From the IMG/VR virus record IMGVR_UViG_3300033150_002113, positions 1 through 36,998 of that record: DNA of 36,998 nt. One strand, given 5' to 3'. Positions 1 through 8,696 of this stretch are shown in pieces (positions within the stretch are counted from its first letter, which is position 1; every line of letters begins with the position of its first letter). The DNA is from a virus. The position numbers and the translations under genes are program-made. The notes beneath the pieces are model-generated. The model was not told where the DNA came from, searched no databases, and saw only the letters and a program-made list of their open reading frames with translations.

Positions 1-17
1 ATGGATGGAGTATAAAT

Positions 18-179
18 ATGGGTTTTGAATCTAAATTTAATGAAACATTACAATTTGACTCAAGTAAAGATGAGTTACTAGAATTCTCATCTAATCCATT
101 TGCTACAAGTGTTCAAATTACATCGGCATTTGATAGAATAATGTCTTTTGATTCTGAGTGGGTGACAGAAGAGGTATAA
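18..179 (+). CDS. Small phage protein of unknown function (53 aa)
   Basis: A 53-residue ORF that opens MGFESKFNETLQFDSS and ends SEWVTEEV. It starts at ATG 18 with GGAG at 7-10 as ribosome site. Its TAA (177-179) directly abuts the ATG of the next gene at 181, as in a translationally coupled structural operon. The protein is acidic and rich in Ser and Phe, with no membrane segment or signal peptide. I recognise no family. Bases 1-15 (ATG GAT GGA GTA TAA) are probably the last codons of an upstream gene that lies outside the window. Confidence 0.6.
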   Translation: MGFESKFNETLQFDSSKDELLEFSSNPFATSVQITSAFDRIMSFDSEWVTEEV

Positions 180-180
180 G

Positions 181-507
181 ATGGCTACAACAACTTATTA
201 CCCATATGTTGGTGATATTGGTACTAAGATAGAAATCAATATGGGTGAAGATATTACTGGATGGCAGACTGATAAATTTACATATAAAGTTAAGAAAGGT
301 GATAATTCAACAGATACTTGGACAGCTACAGTTAAAGGTGGTGGTGGAGCAGGAGACAATACTTTAACTTACACAGTTGTTTCTGGTGATTTTGACGTTG
401 AGGGAATTTATTATATTACTCCTTATGGTGAGAATGGCAGTGGTTGGAAAGGTCATGGTAGAACAATTAAATTTAGAGTTTATCCACTATATGAAGGAGA
501 AGCATAG
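181..507 (+). CDS. Small phage structural protein with a beta-sandwich look (108 aa)
   Basis: A 108-residue protein with alternating hydrophobic and polar residues, a glycine stretch (GGGGAG, about residues 53-58) and a C-terminal half of short strands (GIYYITPYGENG, IKFRVYPLY). It has no Cys, transmembrane segment or signal peptide. This composition fits a compact immunoglobulin-like or BppU-N-terminal-like sandwich, as found in small proteins near phage head genes; that is inference from pattern alone. AGAGG lies upstream of ATG 181. The TAG overlaps the GTG start of the next gene by one base, so the two are probably coupled. A decoration or accessory virion role is possible but not shown. 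Confidence 0.65.
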   Translation: MATTTYYPYVGDIGTKIEINMGEDITGWQTDKFTYKVKKGDNSTDTWTATVKGGGGAGDNTLTYTVVSGDFDVEGIYYITPYGENGSGWKGHGRTIKFRVYPLYEGEA

Positions 508-740
508 TGCCTATTCCAAAACCTAAACCTAATGAAGATGAAGAGAAATTTATTTCACGTTGTATGTCAAATAATACAATGAAAAGTGAGTTTCCTAAAC
601 ATAAACAAAGATTGGCAATATGTTATAGTCAATTTAGGCGAAAAAAAGAGAAGGTTGAAATAACTCCTTCTTTATTAGAGAAAATAGTAATGAGAATAAG
701 AAATGATTTCAAAAGAAAAGAAAATTCTAAACCTGAATAA
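507..740 (+). CDS. Small basic protein of a type found beside phage head genes (77 aa)
   Basis: GTG start at 507, overlapping the preceding stop. The protein opens MPIPKPKPNEDEEKFISRCMSN and continues with a KSEFPKHKQRLAICYSQF segment. This N-terminal pattern (a Pro/Lys stretch, an ISRCM motif, then a Q-R-x-A-x-C-Y-S motif) is familiar from small proteins, and from N-termini of larger proteins, around phage portal and protease genes. Two conserved-looking Cys residues (19 and 39) may pair or bind metal. The C-terminal half is a charged helix. It overlaps the next gene by 38 bases. The exact function is unknown; a role in head assembly is inferred from position. Confidence 0.6.
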   Translation: MPIPKPKPNEDEEKFISRCMSNNTMKSEFPKHKQRLAICYSQFRRKKEKVEITPSLLEKIVMRIRNDFKRKENSKPE

Positions 741-1410
741 ATTAGAATCAATTTTAGAGCAAGCAGTTAGTACTCGTAGTTGGGCAAAAGTTAATAAGTC
801 CAAACTTCCTGCCTCTTGTTTCTTATGGGTTCCAGATCCTAAAAAGAAAAGTACTTGGAAACTTCCTTATAGAGAGGGTGCAGGTGGGATAGATTCAAAA
901 ACAGGAATGTATAAAAAGGCAGGTCCTATAAATTTGAATGCTATAAGAGCTATCTTAGCTGCAATTGGTGGTGCTAGAACTGGAAAACCTATGTCTGTTC
1001 CAACATCAGTTAGAAAGCGTGTTGAAGCTCTTGCTAAAAAATACAAGATTGGAAAGTACAAAGAAAAGTTCTTTTTTGGTGGTCTTGTTATTTTTGATGC
1101 CTTTAAATCACTTAGAGCCTCTTTAAATCAAGCTGTTGCTAAAGTTTTTGGTAAGAACTCATATATTCAAGACTTTTCAAATACTGAAGTTGTTGTTGGA
1201 TTCTATGGTGATGGTGATGTAGCTGATCTTGCACCAGAAGCTAGAAAATTTAAGAAAGTAAAATTTAAAGTAACTAAAGGAAATGTAGAATTTATTGGAT
1301 CACCAGAAGATGTTAAAATGATTACTACTTATGAGAGTGCTGAATTGACATCTAAAGATTTTCATGAACTTCTTAAAATAGATGCTAAATTAAGGAGGAA
1401 AGATGGATAA
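703..1410 (+). CDS. Putative head-region protein, function unknown (235 aa)
   Basis: A 235-residue basic protein. Residues about 35-115 form a recognisable block: LPASCFLWVPDPKKKSTWKLPYRE, read here as two short motifs (LPASCFLWV and WKLPYRE), followed by INLNAIRAILAAIGG and a lysine-rich helix (VRKRVEALAKKYKIGKYK). Such a 'LPxxxF...KLP...L..I..AL..L' block is common in phage proteins next to or fused with prohead proteases. The C-terminal half (VVVGFYGDGDV, VKFKVTKGNVEFIGS) looks like beta strands. It ends with AGGAGG inside its last codons, which serves as the ribosome site for the protease gene (8-base overlap). The start at 703 overlaps the previous gene by 38 bases and has only a weak ribosome site. 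Confidence 0.6.
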   Translation: MISKEKKILNLNKLESILEQAVSTRSWAKVNKSKLPASCFLWVPDPKKKSTWKLPYREGAGGIDSKTGMYKKAGPINLNAIRAILAAIGGARTGKPMSVPTSVRKRVEALAKKYKIGKYKEKFFFGGLVIFDAFKSLRASLNQAVAKVFGKNSYIQDFSNTEVVVGFYGDGDVADLAPEARKFKKVKFKVTKGNVEFIGSPEDVKMITTYESAELTSKDFHELLKIDAKLRRKDG

Positions 1411-2818
1411 AAAAAGACTTGGTGAGGCACTTCTTCCGACAGAATACCAAATTTTAGAAGAAGTTCCTATTGGTGAAAAGACAGATAAGAAAGGATTAAG
1501 AGTGCGTGTTAAATGGCAACAGGAAGCAACAGATAATGATCCAAAAATTAATCGAAATGGAAGAAGCTATCCTAAAGGACTTTTGGCTAGGGAAGTAGCA
1601 AGACTTGCTCCAAAGTTAGAAAATGGTGAAATTCTTGGTGCTGCCTATCATCCTACTGATGGAGTTGGTGAAACAACAGATGTTTCTCATAAATGGGATA
1701 AAGTTTGGGTTGAATCAGATGGTTCTTGTATGGGTGAAATTACTGTTTTACCAACATCAAAAGGAAATGATATTATTACACAACTTCAAGCAGGTGTTAA
1801 ATTAGGTATGAGTTCCAGAGGGTTTGGTACAGTTACTGAAAAAGAAAAAGAGATTAATGGAAAAAAAATAAAATATAATGAAGTAAATAATGACTATAAA
1901 TTAGAGTCATTTGGTGATTGGGTGCTTAAACCTAGTGTTGATGATGCTGGATTTAAAGCATTAATTGAATCTATTGAGTCTCAGACAACAGAATCTGAAG
2001 ACTTAAATATAAAAAATATTGGAGATGAAGATTTGAAAGACAAAATTACTGTTGAGTTTATTGAAAATGAACATTCTGATGTTGCTGAAGCTATTGCTAA
2101 TAAAGCAAAAGAAGGATTGTTCACAGAGGATCAAGTTAAAGAGAAAGAAAAAGAAGTTGAGGAGAGGTTGAATAAAGAATTTGAAGAGACATTAAAAGAG
2201 GCAGTTGAAAAGGCTACTGAAACTGCAAAAGAAGAAGGAAGAAGAGAAGCCTATTTGATTGTTATCGATGAGATAGCAAGCAAAGAAGGTGTTTTGCCTA
2301 CAGAAGACCAAACTACTAATTCAGAACCTAAAGATAAGAAAAATGAGAAAGATGATAAAGAACTTGAAGATTTGAAAAAGAAGTTAAAAGAGATAGAAGA
2401 AGAAAAAAATGCTCTTCAGAAAGAAAAAGAAGAGAGAGAAGAAGCTGAAAAGAAAGAAAAACTTCAGGAAGATCTAAAAACTAAACTCAATGAAACTCTT
2501 AATAAGGATGAGTATAAAATATACAAATCTCTTATTGAGAAACGTCTGGTTAGAGATGGTGAAGTTGAAATAGAATCAGTTGATAAAGTTGAAAGTGCTG
2601 TAAAAGCACTTTTTGATGATATTTCAGCTATTGCGATTGAAGCTAGTAAATCAGAAATTACTGGTAATCTAGATGAAAAGGGTCACATTTCTAATCCAGA
2701 AGGTGGTTCCGAAGCACTCCTTGTTGAGAAGAATAGAAAACTTTACAGGGAAGCCGTTCTAGCTGGAGAAAACCGTCCTTTTGACGAGTGGTTAAAAGCG
2801 AATGGTAAAAAGGAATAA
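1403..2818 (+). CDS. Prohead protease fused to scaffold-like domain (T4 gp21 / S77-like)
   Basis: A 471-residue protein. Residues about 30-200 match the prohead core protease pattern (S77, T4 gp21-like): NRNGRSYPKGLL (50-61), AAYHP with His83, and GMSSRGFG with Ser137/Ser138. By analogy to the family these are the likely catalytic His and Ser. The protease would cut capsid and scaffold proteins during maturation of the head. Residues about 215-420 are extremely rich in Lys and Glu and predict long coiled coil, like an internal scaffold or core protein. The C-terminus (FDEWLKANGKK) is compact. A strong AGGAGG precedes ATG 1403, and the major capsid gene follows after 15 bases. Fusing protease and scaffold in one polypeptide would make self-cleavage the trigger for core removal. 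The protease assignment is good; the scaffold role is inferred from composition and position. Confidence 0.82.
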   Translation: MDKKRLGEALLPTEYQILEEVPIGEKTDKKGLRVRVKWQQEATDNDPKINRNGRSYPKGLLAREVARLAPKLENGEILGAAYHPTDGVGETTDVSHKWDKVWVESDGSCMGEITVLPTSKGNDIITQLQAGVKLGMSSRGFGTVTEKEKEINGKKIKYNEVNNDYKLESFGDWVLKPSVDDAGFKALIESIESQTTESEDLNIKNIGDEDLKDKITVEFIENEHSDVAEAIANKAKEGLFTEDQVKEKEKEVEERLNKEFEETLKEAVEKATETAKEEGRREAYLIVIDEIASKEGVLPTEDQTTNSEPKDKKNEKDDKELEDLKKKLKEIEEEKNALQKEKEEREEAEKKEKLQEDLKTKLNETLNKDEYKIYKSLIEKRLVRDGEVEIESVDKVESAVKALFDDISAIAIEASKSEITGNLDEKGHISNPEGGSEALLVEKNRKLYREAVLAGENRPFDEWLKANGKKE

Positions 2819-2833
2819 AGAGGGAAACCTATA

Positions 2834-4117
2834 ATGGTGGATCATAAAAAAATTAATGCGTTTCTTCATAATCAAAAGAAACGCTTACTTGAAATGGATG
2901 GTGCAAGTGAACATACAGATTGGCTGACTGAACGTGAACAGAAAGGTGTTGATTTTGTAGCTGCAATTAATGAAGTAAATGCTGATGATGAACGACTTGC
3001 TGGTGGTAAAGAGAGAATAGGATTGATGGAAATCCTATATGATAATGCTATCAAATGGCTAATGCATCCTGCGTATGGTGGAAAATTACTTTGGCTTGAG
3101 CATTTTAAATTGTCTCAGCCAGGTGTTATCTCAGAAGATACCACTACAAGTAATATTGCTACCTTTACTACGGCATTGCTTCCAGCAGTTCGTAGAATTT
3201 ATGCTCAGTTGATAGCAATGGATCTAGTGAGTGTTCAGCCTTTGTCTGGTCCTAGTGGTTATATCTACTGGATTGACCATGAGTTTGTATCGGCTTACTC
3301 AGCTGATGGAATCTCTGCTGATGATCGACTTGATTCAGTGCAGGATTCAGATGGATATACAGATAGCACTGAACAAGGTACTATCCGAGAAATTCAGTTT
3401 AGGTTGAAAAGTAAAAGCATTTCAACTGAAAGCAAGAAAGTAGCTGGTACATGGACTATTGAAGCGGAACAAGATCTACGAAGCCAGTGGAGGCTTGACC
3501 TTGAAGGTGAGTTGATACCTGAGCTTGGTAATCTGATTGTTCGTGAAATTAACCGCAAATTGGTTAATGCTCTAGTATCTGGTGCTGGTGCTGGTGATAC
3601 GGAATGGAATAAGAATACTCCTGCTGCTGATACTACAACTGAAGCTAAAAATGCTTATTATCAGACTCTTTGGCACGCTATTGCTGCAAGCAATACGCTG
3701 ATTGCTAATAAAAAGTTCAAAGATGCTGATTGGCTGTTGATGAACTTCAATACTTATTACTATATGCAGAGGCTGAATAACTTTCGTGGTGAGCCACGTG
3801 TGATTAATCAAGGTACTTCAATATCTACACGTTATGTTGGTACTCTTAATGATTTTTATCGAGTCTATATTGATCCATTTATGGCTGACAATAAGATTTT
3901 GATGGGAATCAAAGGGGCTACATGGAAAGATGCGGTTGCGTACTATGCACCTTATATTCCTCTGTTCCTGAGTGAGAAATATATCTATAATGATGATTTT
4001 ACTCAGTTTAAACAGGGTGCAATGACTAGATATGCTTATGGAGTACTTCCAGAGACTTCTACACAGAGTCCAGTTAAGAATAATGGACTTGCTACTGTTA
4101 CATTGACTTCTAGTTAA
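2834..4117 (+). CDS. Major capsid protein (T4 gp23-like, HK97 fold)
   Basis: A 427-residue protein just after the protease-scaffold gene, the usual place for the major capsid protein. The central part carries family-like segments: TTALLPAVRRIYAQLIAMDL (about 112-131), WTIEAEQDLRSQWRLDLEGE, LIVREINRKLVNAL, and a C-terminal TRYAYGVLPET. The 'EAxQDL...LDxExEL...I..EINR' pattern is typical of gp23-type capsid proteins of T4-like heads. The first 60-70 residues are charged and could be the part removed by the prohead protease, which is inference. GAGGG lies upstream of ATG 2834. Base use is slightly less AT-rich than in the flanking genes, as expected for a highly expressed gene. A strong hairpin follows at 4149-4179. 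Confidence 0.85.
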   Translation: MVDHKKINAFLHNQKKRLLEMDGASEHTDWLTEREQKGVDFVAAINEVNADDERLAGGKERIGLMEILYDNAIKWLMHPAYGGKLLWLEHFKLSQPGVISEDTTTSNIATFTTALLPAVRRIYAQLIAMDLVSVQPLSGPSGYIYWIDHEFVSAYSADGISADDRLDSVQDSDGYTDSTEQGTIREIQFRLKSKSISTESKKVAGTWTIEAEQDLRSQWRLDLEGELIPELGNLIVREINRKLVNALVSGAGAGDTEWNKNTPAADTTTEAKNAYYQTLWHAIAASNTLIANKKFKDADWLLMNFNTYYYMQRLNNFRGEPRVINQGTSISTRYVGTLNDFYRVYIDPFMADNKILMGIKGATWKDAVAYYAPYIPLFLSEKYIYNDDFTQFKQGAMTRYAYGVLPETSTQSPVKNNGLATVTLTSS

Positions 4118-4148
4118 GTAGAATAGAAAAGTGGTAATTTGAAATAAA

Positions 4149-4179
4149 GTAAGAGGGGAGAGCAAGCCTCTCCTCTTAC
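4149..4179 (+). terminator. Strong hairpin after the major capsid gene
   Basis: A 12-bp stem (GTAAGAGGGGAG with CTCTCCTCTTAC, one G-T wobble) closes a 7-base loop. It starts 31 bases after the capsid stop codon. No run of T follows (GACCAACGTG), so it may act as an mRNA-stabilising 3' end or a weak terminator rather than a classic intrinsic terminator. Confidence 0.6.
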
Positions 4180-4217
4180 GACCAACGTGAATAATAATTT
4201 ATTTAGAAAATAACAAA

Positions 4218-5246
4218 GTGAATCTTTTTAATTTGGTGCTTAATACAGATTCTATAGAACATGTCTTTTTTGACCGTAATGGTAATCCATATAATGTTCC
4301 TTCTCATGCTGTATTTGACCACCAAATTATTAATAATGCTAATCGTAAGTATCTTCAACCAATTAAAAATTTTCTTAATGAGATTGGTATTTCTAATAGA
4401 TTTGCTATTCAAAGAACTTTCGCTCTTGGTGATGTTTTACAAATCTTGCCAATAATGCGATTTCTACAAAAAAATGGGTATGATTGTTATTTTAAAACTG
4501 GTGATGCATATATTTCGTTAATGAATAAACTAGGTATTGAAACGCAAAGAATACATTATATGGATAATAATTACACACTTCTTTTGGATGGAACTGTTGA
4601 ACGTGATCATGAAGAATTGAGGCTTCAGAAATATCATCGAATAGACCAATATCTTTCAGCTATAGGTTTAACTGGACAATTTGAATTTGATTGGTCTTGT
4701 AACTTACAAAGTTTTAATGGGATTGCTGATGATTTTGTTGAGAAACCATTTATTGTTTTTCAAGGTTCTGGAAGTTCACCTAGGAAATCATTACCTGAAA
4801 ATAGTATTAATAAACTTATAAAATTAATGAATGTAGATGGAATAAGAGTAGCAGTTGTAGGTGGATCTGAAGGATTAATTTCTCAAAAAAATTATGATTC
4901 AAAAATGACTCATGTTTTTTTTAAGCAACTACGTTTGGAACAATTATTTTGGTTGATTGCTAAATCATGTTGTCTTCTTTGTCTTGATAGTGCTCCATTG
5001 TGGATATCTCATTTTACATCAACTCCAGTTATTTCTCTTCTTGGTACTACTCGTATTGAACAACGTATGATTTACCATCCGTTATATCCTGATGGTGCTA
5101 TTGGTATTGAACTATCAAAGTATGTTGGTTGTAAGCCATGTTTTGAATCTTCCAAGAAATGTGAAGGAAAACGTCCATGTTTACACATGCCTTCAGAGAG
5201 GATTTATGAATTGATTAAATCATATATAAATGGATTTTATAGATGA
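4218..5246 (+). CDS. GT9-like glycosyltransferase (heptosyltransferase family)
   Basis: A 342-residue protein with features of glycosyltransferase family 9: a GDVLQILPIMRFL motif (71-83) as in the N-terminal lobe of ADP-heptose-type transferases, a nucleotide-sugar lobe with FQGSGSSPRKSLP and AVVGGSEG, and the CLDSAPLWISHFTSTPVISLLG block that matches the 'DSGxxHlAaalgtPvvaLFG' signature with changes. A Cys-rich end (CKPCFESSKKC...CLHMP) is also typical of this group. Residues about 17-27 (FFDRNGNPYNV) recur in the next gene. GTG start at 4218, without a clear ribosome site. It overlaps the next gene by 4 bases. It is the first gene of the glycan island; donor and acceptor cannot be read from sequence. 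Confidence 0.78.
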   Translation: MNLFNLVLNTDSIEHVFFDRNGNPYNVPSHAVFDHQIINNANRKYLQPIKNFLNEIGISNRFAIQRTFALGDVLQILPIMRFLQKNGYDCYFKTGDAYISLMNKLGIETQRIHYMDNNYTLLLDGTVERDHEELRLQKYHRIDQYLSAIGLTGQFEFDWSCNLQSFNGIADDFVEKPFIVFQGSGSSPRKSLPENSINKLIKLMNVDGIRVAVVGGSEGLISQKNYDSKMTHVFFKQLRLEQLFWLIAKSCCLLCLDSAPLWISHFTSTPVISLLGTTRIEQRMIYHPLYPDGAIGIELSKYVGCKPCFESSKKCEGKRPCLHMPSERIYELIKSYINGFYR

Positions 5247-7975
5247 GTAAAATAAAAGTATATAACTTACCACATGGGAAACTTTATGTAAATAAAGATA
5301 ATGAAACTAAAGTTATTTTTGATAAAAGTGGTAATCCTATTTATTTGAAAAAAAATCAATCACATTTTGAGGGAAGTATTGAAGGTATTGGATTTGATAC
5401 ATATTTTCTTAATCCAGATTTTTGGGATATTAAACTTCAGGCTAAAGAGGTTATTGATAAAAAGAATAAATTTGATGTTTTGATTAAAATGGATGAAATT
5501 GATCGTTATGGTGACCATATAATGTTAACACTTTATCCTCTAGCTATTAAATATACATATGGGAATAAAGCTAATGTTGACATTTTAATACAAAAAAAGT
5601 ATGAAGAAGTATGGTATTACAATCAATTAATCAGAAATGTCTATTATAAAAATCCAGAATTAGATTATGACTTAAATTTAGATGCAAATGGTATAGAATT
5701 GAAATTTAAACCAGCAGATGGTATTTCTCGTTGTTCAGACCAACTATTGGCACAAAGTCAGTTGTACTTAGCAAATAAGACTCCTATTTATATTGTGTCT
5801 GAAGATGAGAGAAAGTGGGCAACAGAATACTTAGAAAATAAACCTAGACCTATCATTGGTATAGCAACTACATCAGCTTCAAAAGTTCGTGCATACCCAA
5901 ATATGAAAAAAATTATAGATAGGCTTAGGAAGGAAAATGGATATTCTGTTTTGCATCTTGATGCTGTTTTACCGAGTGGAAAATTTAAGTATAATTTTCG
6001 TCAGATGGGAGCATTAGTAAATGAATGTAACATTATAGTTACTTCTGATTCTGCTATTTTGCATTTAGCTGGAGCACTTAGAAAAAGAATAGTTGGTGTA
6101 TTTGGGAGCACAGATGGGAAAATTACAACTGAGGATTATGAAAAAGCATTGGTTGTTCAAGGAAAGTGTAATATTGCATCTGAGCCTTGTTGGTGGGAAG
6201 TGCCTTGTATCAAAGGATCTACCTATCAAGAAAAAGAAAAAAAGGCAAATACTCCTTGTCTTATTAATCTTAATACTCAGTTTGTTATTGACTCTATTGA
6301 TGTTCATTTAACTGCACCAAAAAAATTATTTATTTGTATGTTAACATACAATCTTTTAGATATGACTAAACGAGCTATAGATTCAATTCGATCTTTTCAT
6401 GATTATGATATTTTTGTTGTTGACAATGAAAGTGGTGATGGTACACAAGAATGGCTGAAAGAAAAAGGAATTGATCATATTGTTAAACGTACTAGTGTTG
6501 CAGGTGCTCAAAATTTAGGTTTGCAGAAATTTTTAGAAGGTAATTATGATTATTTTGTGCTTCTAAATAATGATATTATCTTACGTTATGATACATTAGA
6601 TAAATTGGTAGATTGTGCTGAGGCTTCAAGAGCTTATGGTGTTATGTCATCAGAAATTCCAAATACACCACATTGGGCTGTAGATTCGGTAAAGGCAAAA
6701 GATGGGAAATGGGAAGAAATTGTTAATATCCCACCAGGATCATACTCTTGTACACTTTTAACTAAGGAATGTATAGAAAAAATTGGTTTTTTTAATGAGC
6801 GATTTACTCCACGCTATATTGAAGACAACGATTATACATTGCGTATGCGATTATCTGGTGGTAAGTTTGTAAAATCAAACAATGCTATTTATTGGCATTA
6901 TCTTGGTGGTGTTGTTAAGAATAATGCAGAGGCTAAAAAGACACATGGTAAAAATTGGGAAAAAAATATAAACATTTTTCAGGAAATTTATGGTATTCAT
7001 CCACATGATAATCAGGATTTAGAAAAGCTTGGATTAGAGTGGAAAAGAAATGTATCTGTTGATTCCATAGCAAAATACATAAAGAAAAACAAATATGCAA
7101 TAGTTAATATTATTCGTGCAATGGGAGGATGGGGAGATATACTTTTTACTTCTGTTTTAGCTAGGGAGTTAAAAAAAGAATTTGGAAAAAAGATTGATAT
7201 TATTTACAGTATTCCTCATAAGTTCTTTTGTATATTAGAAAATAATCCATATGTTAAAGAATTTTGTGATTTAAACAAACGAGTTTTAAGTGATTTTAGA
7301 ATTGATCTTACGGATTTAGAGTTCAGGGTAGAGCTTCAAGAGATGCAAAAATATGGTGGAATTCGTAGTGCCAGAACAGAGATATATTTGAATGCACTTG
7401 GGTGGGTTAACAATATGAATTTTACTCCAGATTATTTTGTTACTGATGAAGAGGCAGATTGGGCTAAAGAGGTTTGGAATAAATATCCTTCTAGTCTTAA
7501 ACGTGTTGTACTCTCTTCGAAAGGCAGTAATAAATTGAAAATTTGGCCTCAAATGAAGGAGTTAAAAGATAAACTTGCTGGTGTTGCACTCATTGATATT
7601 GAGACAAATAGTGGTTATAAATACTCGTTTCGTGAGGTTGCTGCACTTATTAGTCAAGCAGATTTAGTTATATCTCCTGACTCTGGAATTTCTAATCTAG
7701 CTGGCTCACTAAATATTCCTGTTGTTGCTATTTTTAGTAATCGTAATAAGGAGAATTTTGAGAAGATGTTTACCTCTATGATAGGAATTCAAGGAGAGTG
7801 TCCTTTTCAGGATGATAAAAATTATTGTGATTTTTTTGTACCATGTTTTGGTTCTGGTCCACACAGATCAAAAGAAAATATAGATGTACCAAAGTGTTTG
7901 AAAAATTTGTCTTTAGATAAGGTTATGGATAGAATTAATGAAATTTTAATGGAAAAGGAAAAGAATAATGTGTGA
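5243..7975 (+). CDS. Three-domain glycosyltransferase, GT9-GT2-GT9
   Basis: A 910-residue protein. Residues about 60-345 form a GT9-like unit (GIATTSASKVRAYPNMKK; TSDSAILHLAGALRKRIVGVFG). Residues about 360-600 form a GT2 unit (LFICMLTYNLLDMTKRAIDS, FVVDNESGDGTQEWL, LLNNDIIL with its metal-binding Asp, and the IEDNDYTLRMRLSG acceptor motif). Residues about 618-900 form a second GT9 unit (AMGGWGDILFTSVLA; SPDSGISNLAGSLNIPVVAIF). The N-terminus shares an FDKSGNPIYL motif with the preceding gene. It overlaps the upstream gene by ATGA (5243-5246) and the downstream methyltransferase by 8 bases, so the three are translationally coupled. It probably adds successive sugars of one glycan. Substrates are unknown. 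Confidence 0.82.
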   Translation: MSKIKVYNLPHGKLYVNKDNETKVIFDKSGNPIYLKKNQSHFEGSIEGIGFDTYFLNPDFWDIKLQAKEVIDKKNKFDVLIKMDEIDRYGDHIMLTLYPLAIKYTYGNKANVDILIQKKYEEVWYYNQLIRNVYYKNPELDYDLNLDANGIELKFKPADGISRCSDQLLAQSQLYLANKTPIYIVSEDERKWATEYLENKPRPIIGIATTSASKVRAYPNMKKIIDRLRKENGYSVLHLDAVLPSGKFKYNFRQMGALVNECNIIVTSDSAILHLAGALRKRIVGVFGSTDGKITTEDYEKALVVQGKCNIASEPCWWEVPCIKGSTYQEKEKKANTPCLINLNTQFVIDSIDVHLTAPKKLFICMLTYNLLDMTKRAIDSIRSFHDYDIFVVDNESGDGTQEWLKEKGIDHIVKRTSVAGAQNLGLQKFLEGNYDYFVLLNNDIILRYDTLDKLVDCAEASRAYGVMSSEIPNTPHWAVDSVKAKDGKWEEIVNIPPGSYSCTLLTKECIEKIGFFNERFTPRYIEDNDYTLRMRLSGGKFVKSNNAIYWHYLGGVVKNNAEAKKTHGKNWEKNINIFQEIYGIHPHDNQDLEKLGLEWKRNVSVDSIAKYIKKNKYAIVNIIRAMGGWGDILFTSVLARELKKEFGKKIDIIYSIPHKFFCILENNPYVKEFCDLNKRVLSDFRIDLTDLEFRVELQEMQKYGGIRSARTEIYLNALGWVNNMNFTPDYFVTDEEADWAKEVWNKYPSSLKRVVLSSKGSNKLKIWPQMKELKDKLAGVALIDIETNSGYKYSFREVAALISQADLVISPDSGISNLAGSLNIPVVAIFSNRNKENFEKMFTSMIGIQGECPFQDDKNYCDFFVPCFGSGPHRSKENIDVPKCLKNLSLDKVMDRINEILMEKEKNNV

Positions 7976-8696
7976 AGACAAAGACGCTTGGATGAAAGAG
8001 AAGGTAAGAAAATCCAGAGAAGCTAGAACAACTTCAGTTTTCTATGATGATGTGTATTGGAATCAATATTGGCAGAAGAGATTTAATGTTGAATTCAATG
8101 AGGATGATAAAGCGGTAATAACAGAGAATGAAAAAAAATATTCTATGTATATTCGTTATTTTGGGAAGGCTAGTGAAAAATGGTCTGTGTTAGAGGCAGG
8201 CTGCTCTTTCGGATTTTTTGTTTCTTTTCTAAGAAAAAAGGAAATTGAAGCATTTGGGATTGATATTTCTGATTTTGCTGTGTCAAAAACTCCGGATTCT
8301 GTGAAGGAGTATGTTAAAATAGGTTCAGTTACAAATATTCCGATGAATGATAAATCTGTAGATTTGGTGGTTTGTTTTGATATTCTTGAACATCTTTTTA
8401 TTGAAGAGATTTTTATGGCTGTGAAAGAGTTACAACGAGTTGCGAAAAGAGGAATATTCATAAAATTACCAACTTCTGGATTTGATGATCCGTTTAAATT
8501 TGTTCCAGATCGTTCATTTAATTCCAAAGACAAATCACACATAGGAGTTTACCCATTTGAGTTTTGGGCAAAAGTTTTTTCAGAATCAGGAGAATTCAAA
8601 TTTAATTCTGCATCTCTTTGGCGTGGAGATGTTGATAATGGACGAACTGGGCGTTTGTGTTTGGAGGCTTGGATTGGATTTGTTAGAAGCGAATAG
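7968..8696 (+). CDS. SAM-dependent methyltransferase (class I)
   Basis: A 242-residue protein with the Rossmann-type motif I VLEAGCSFGFFVSFL (about 65-79), an acidic end of strand 2 (AFGIDISDFAV), and motif IV/post-motif VVCFDILEHLF (about 128-138), as in Methyltransf_11/23-type enzymes. It would transfer a methyl group from S-adenosylmethionine, plausibly to a sugar since both sides are glycan genes. It starts inside the end of the glycosyltransferase gene (8-base overlap). Its end overlaps the start of the next gene, most likely by 23 bases if that gene uses TTG 8674. Confidence 0.78.
   Translation: MCEDKDAWMKEKVRKSREARTTSVFYDDVYWNQYWQKRFNVEFNEDDKAVITENEKKYSMYIRYFGKASEKWSVLEAGCSFGFFVSFLRKKEIEAFGIDISDFAVSKTPDSVKEYVKIGSVTNIPMNDKSVDLVVCFDILEHLFIEEIFMAVKELQRVAKRGIFIKLPTSGFDDPFKFVPDRSFNSKDKSHIGVYPFEFWAKVFSESGEFKFNSASLWRGDVDNGRTGRLCLEAWIGFVRSE

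Noticed and set aside
3818-4412. Antisense ORFs over the capsid end and the start of the glycan island
   Set aside because: Shadows of real genes; Ile/Asn/Ser-rich without ribosome sites.
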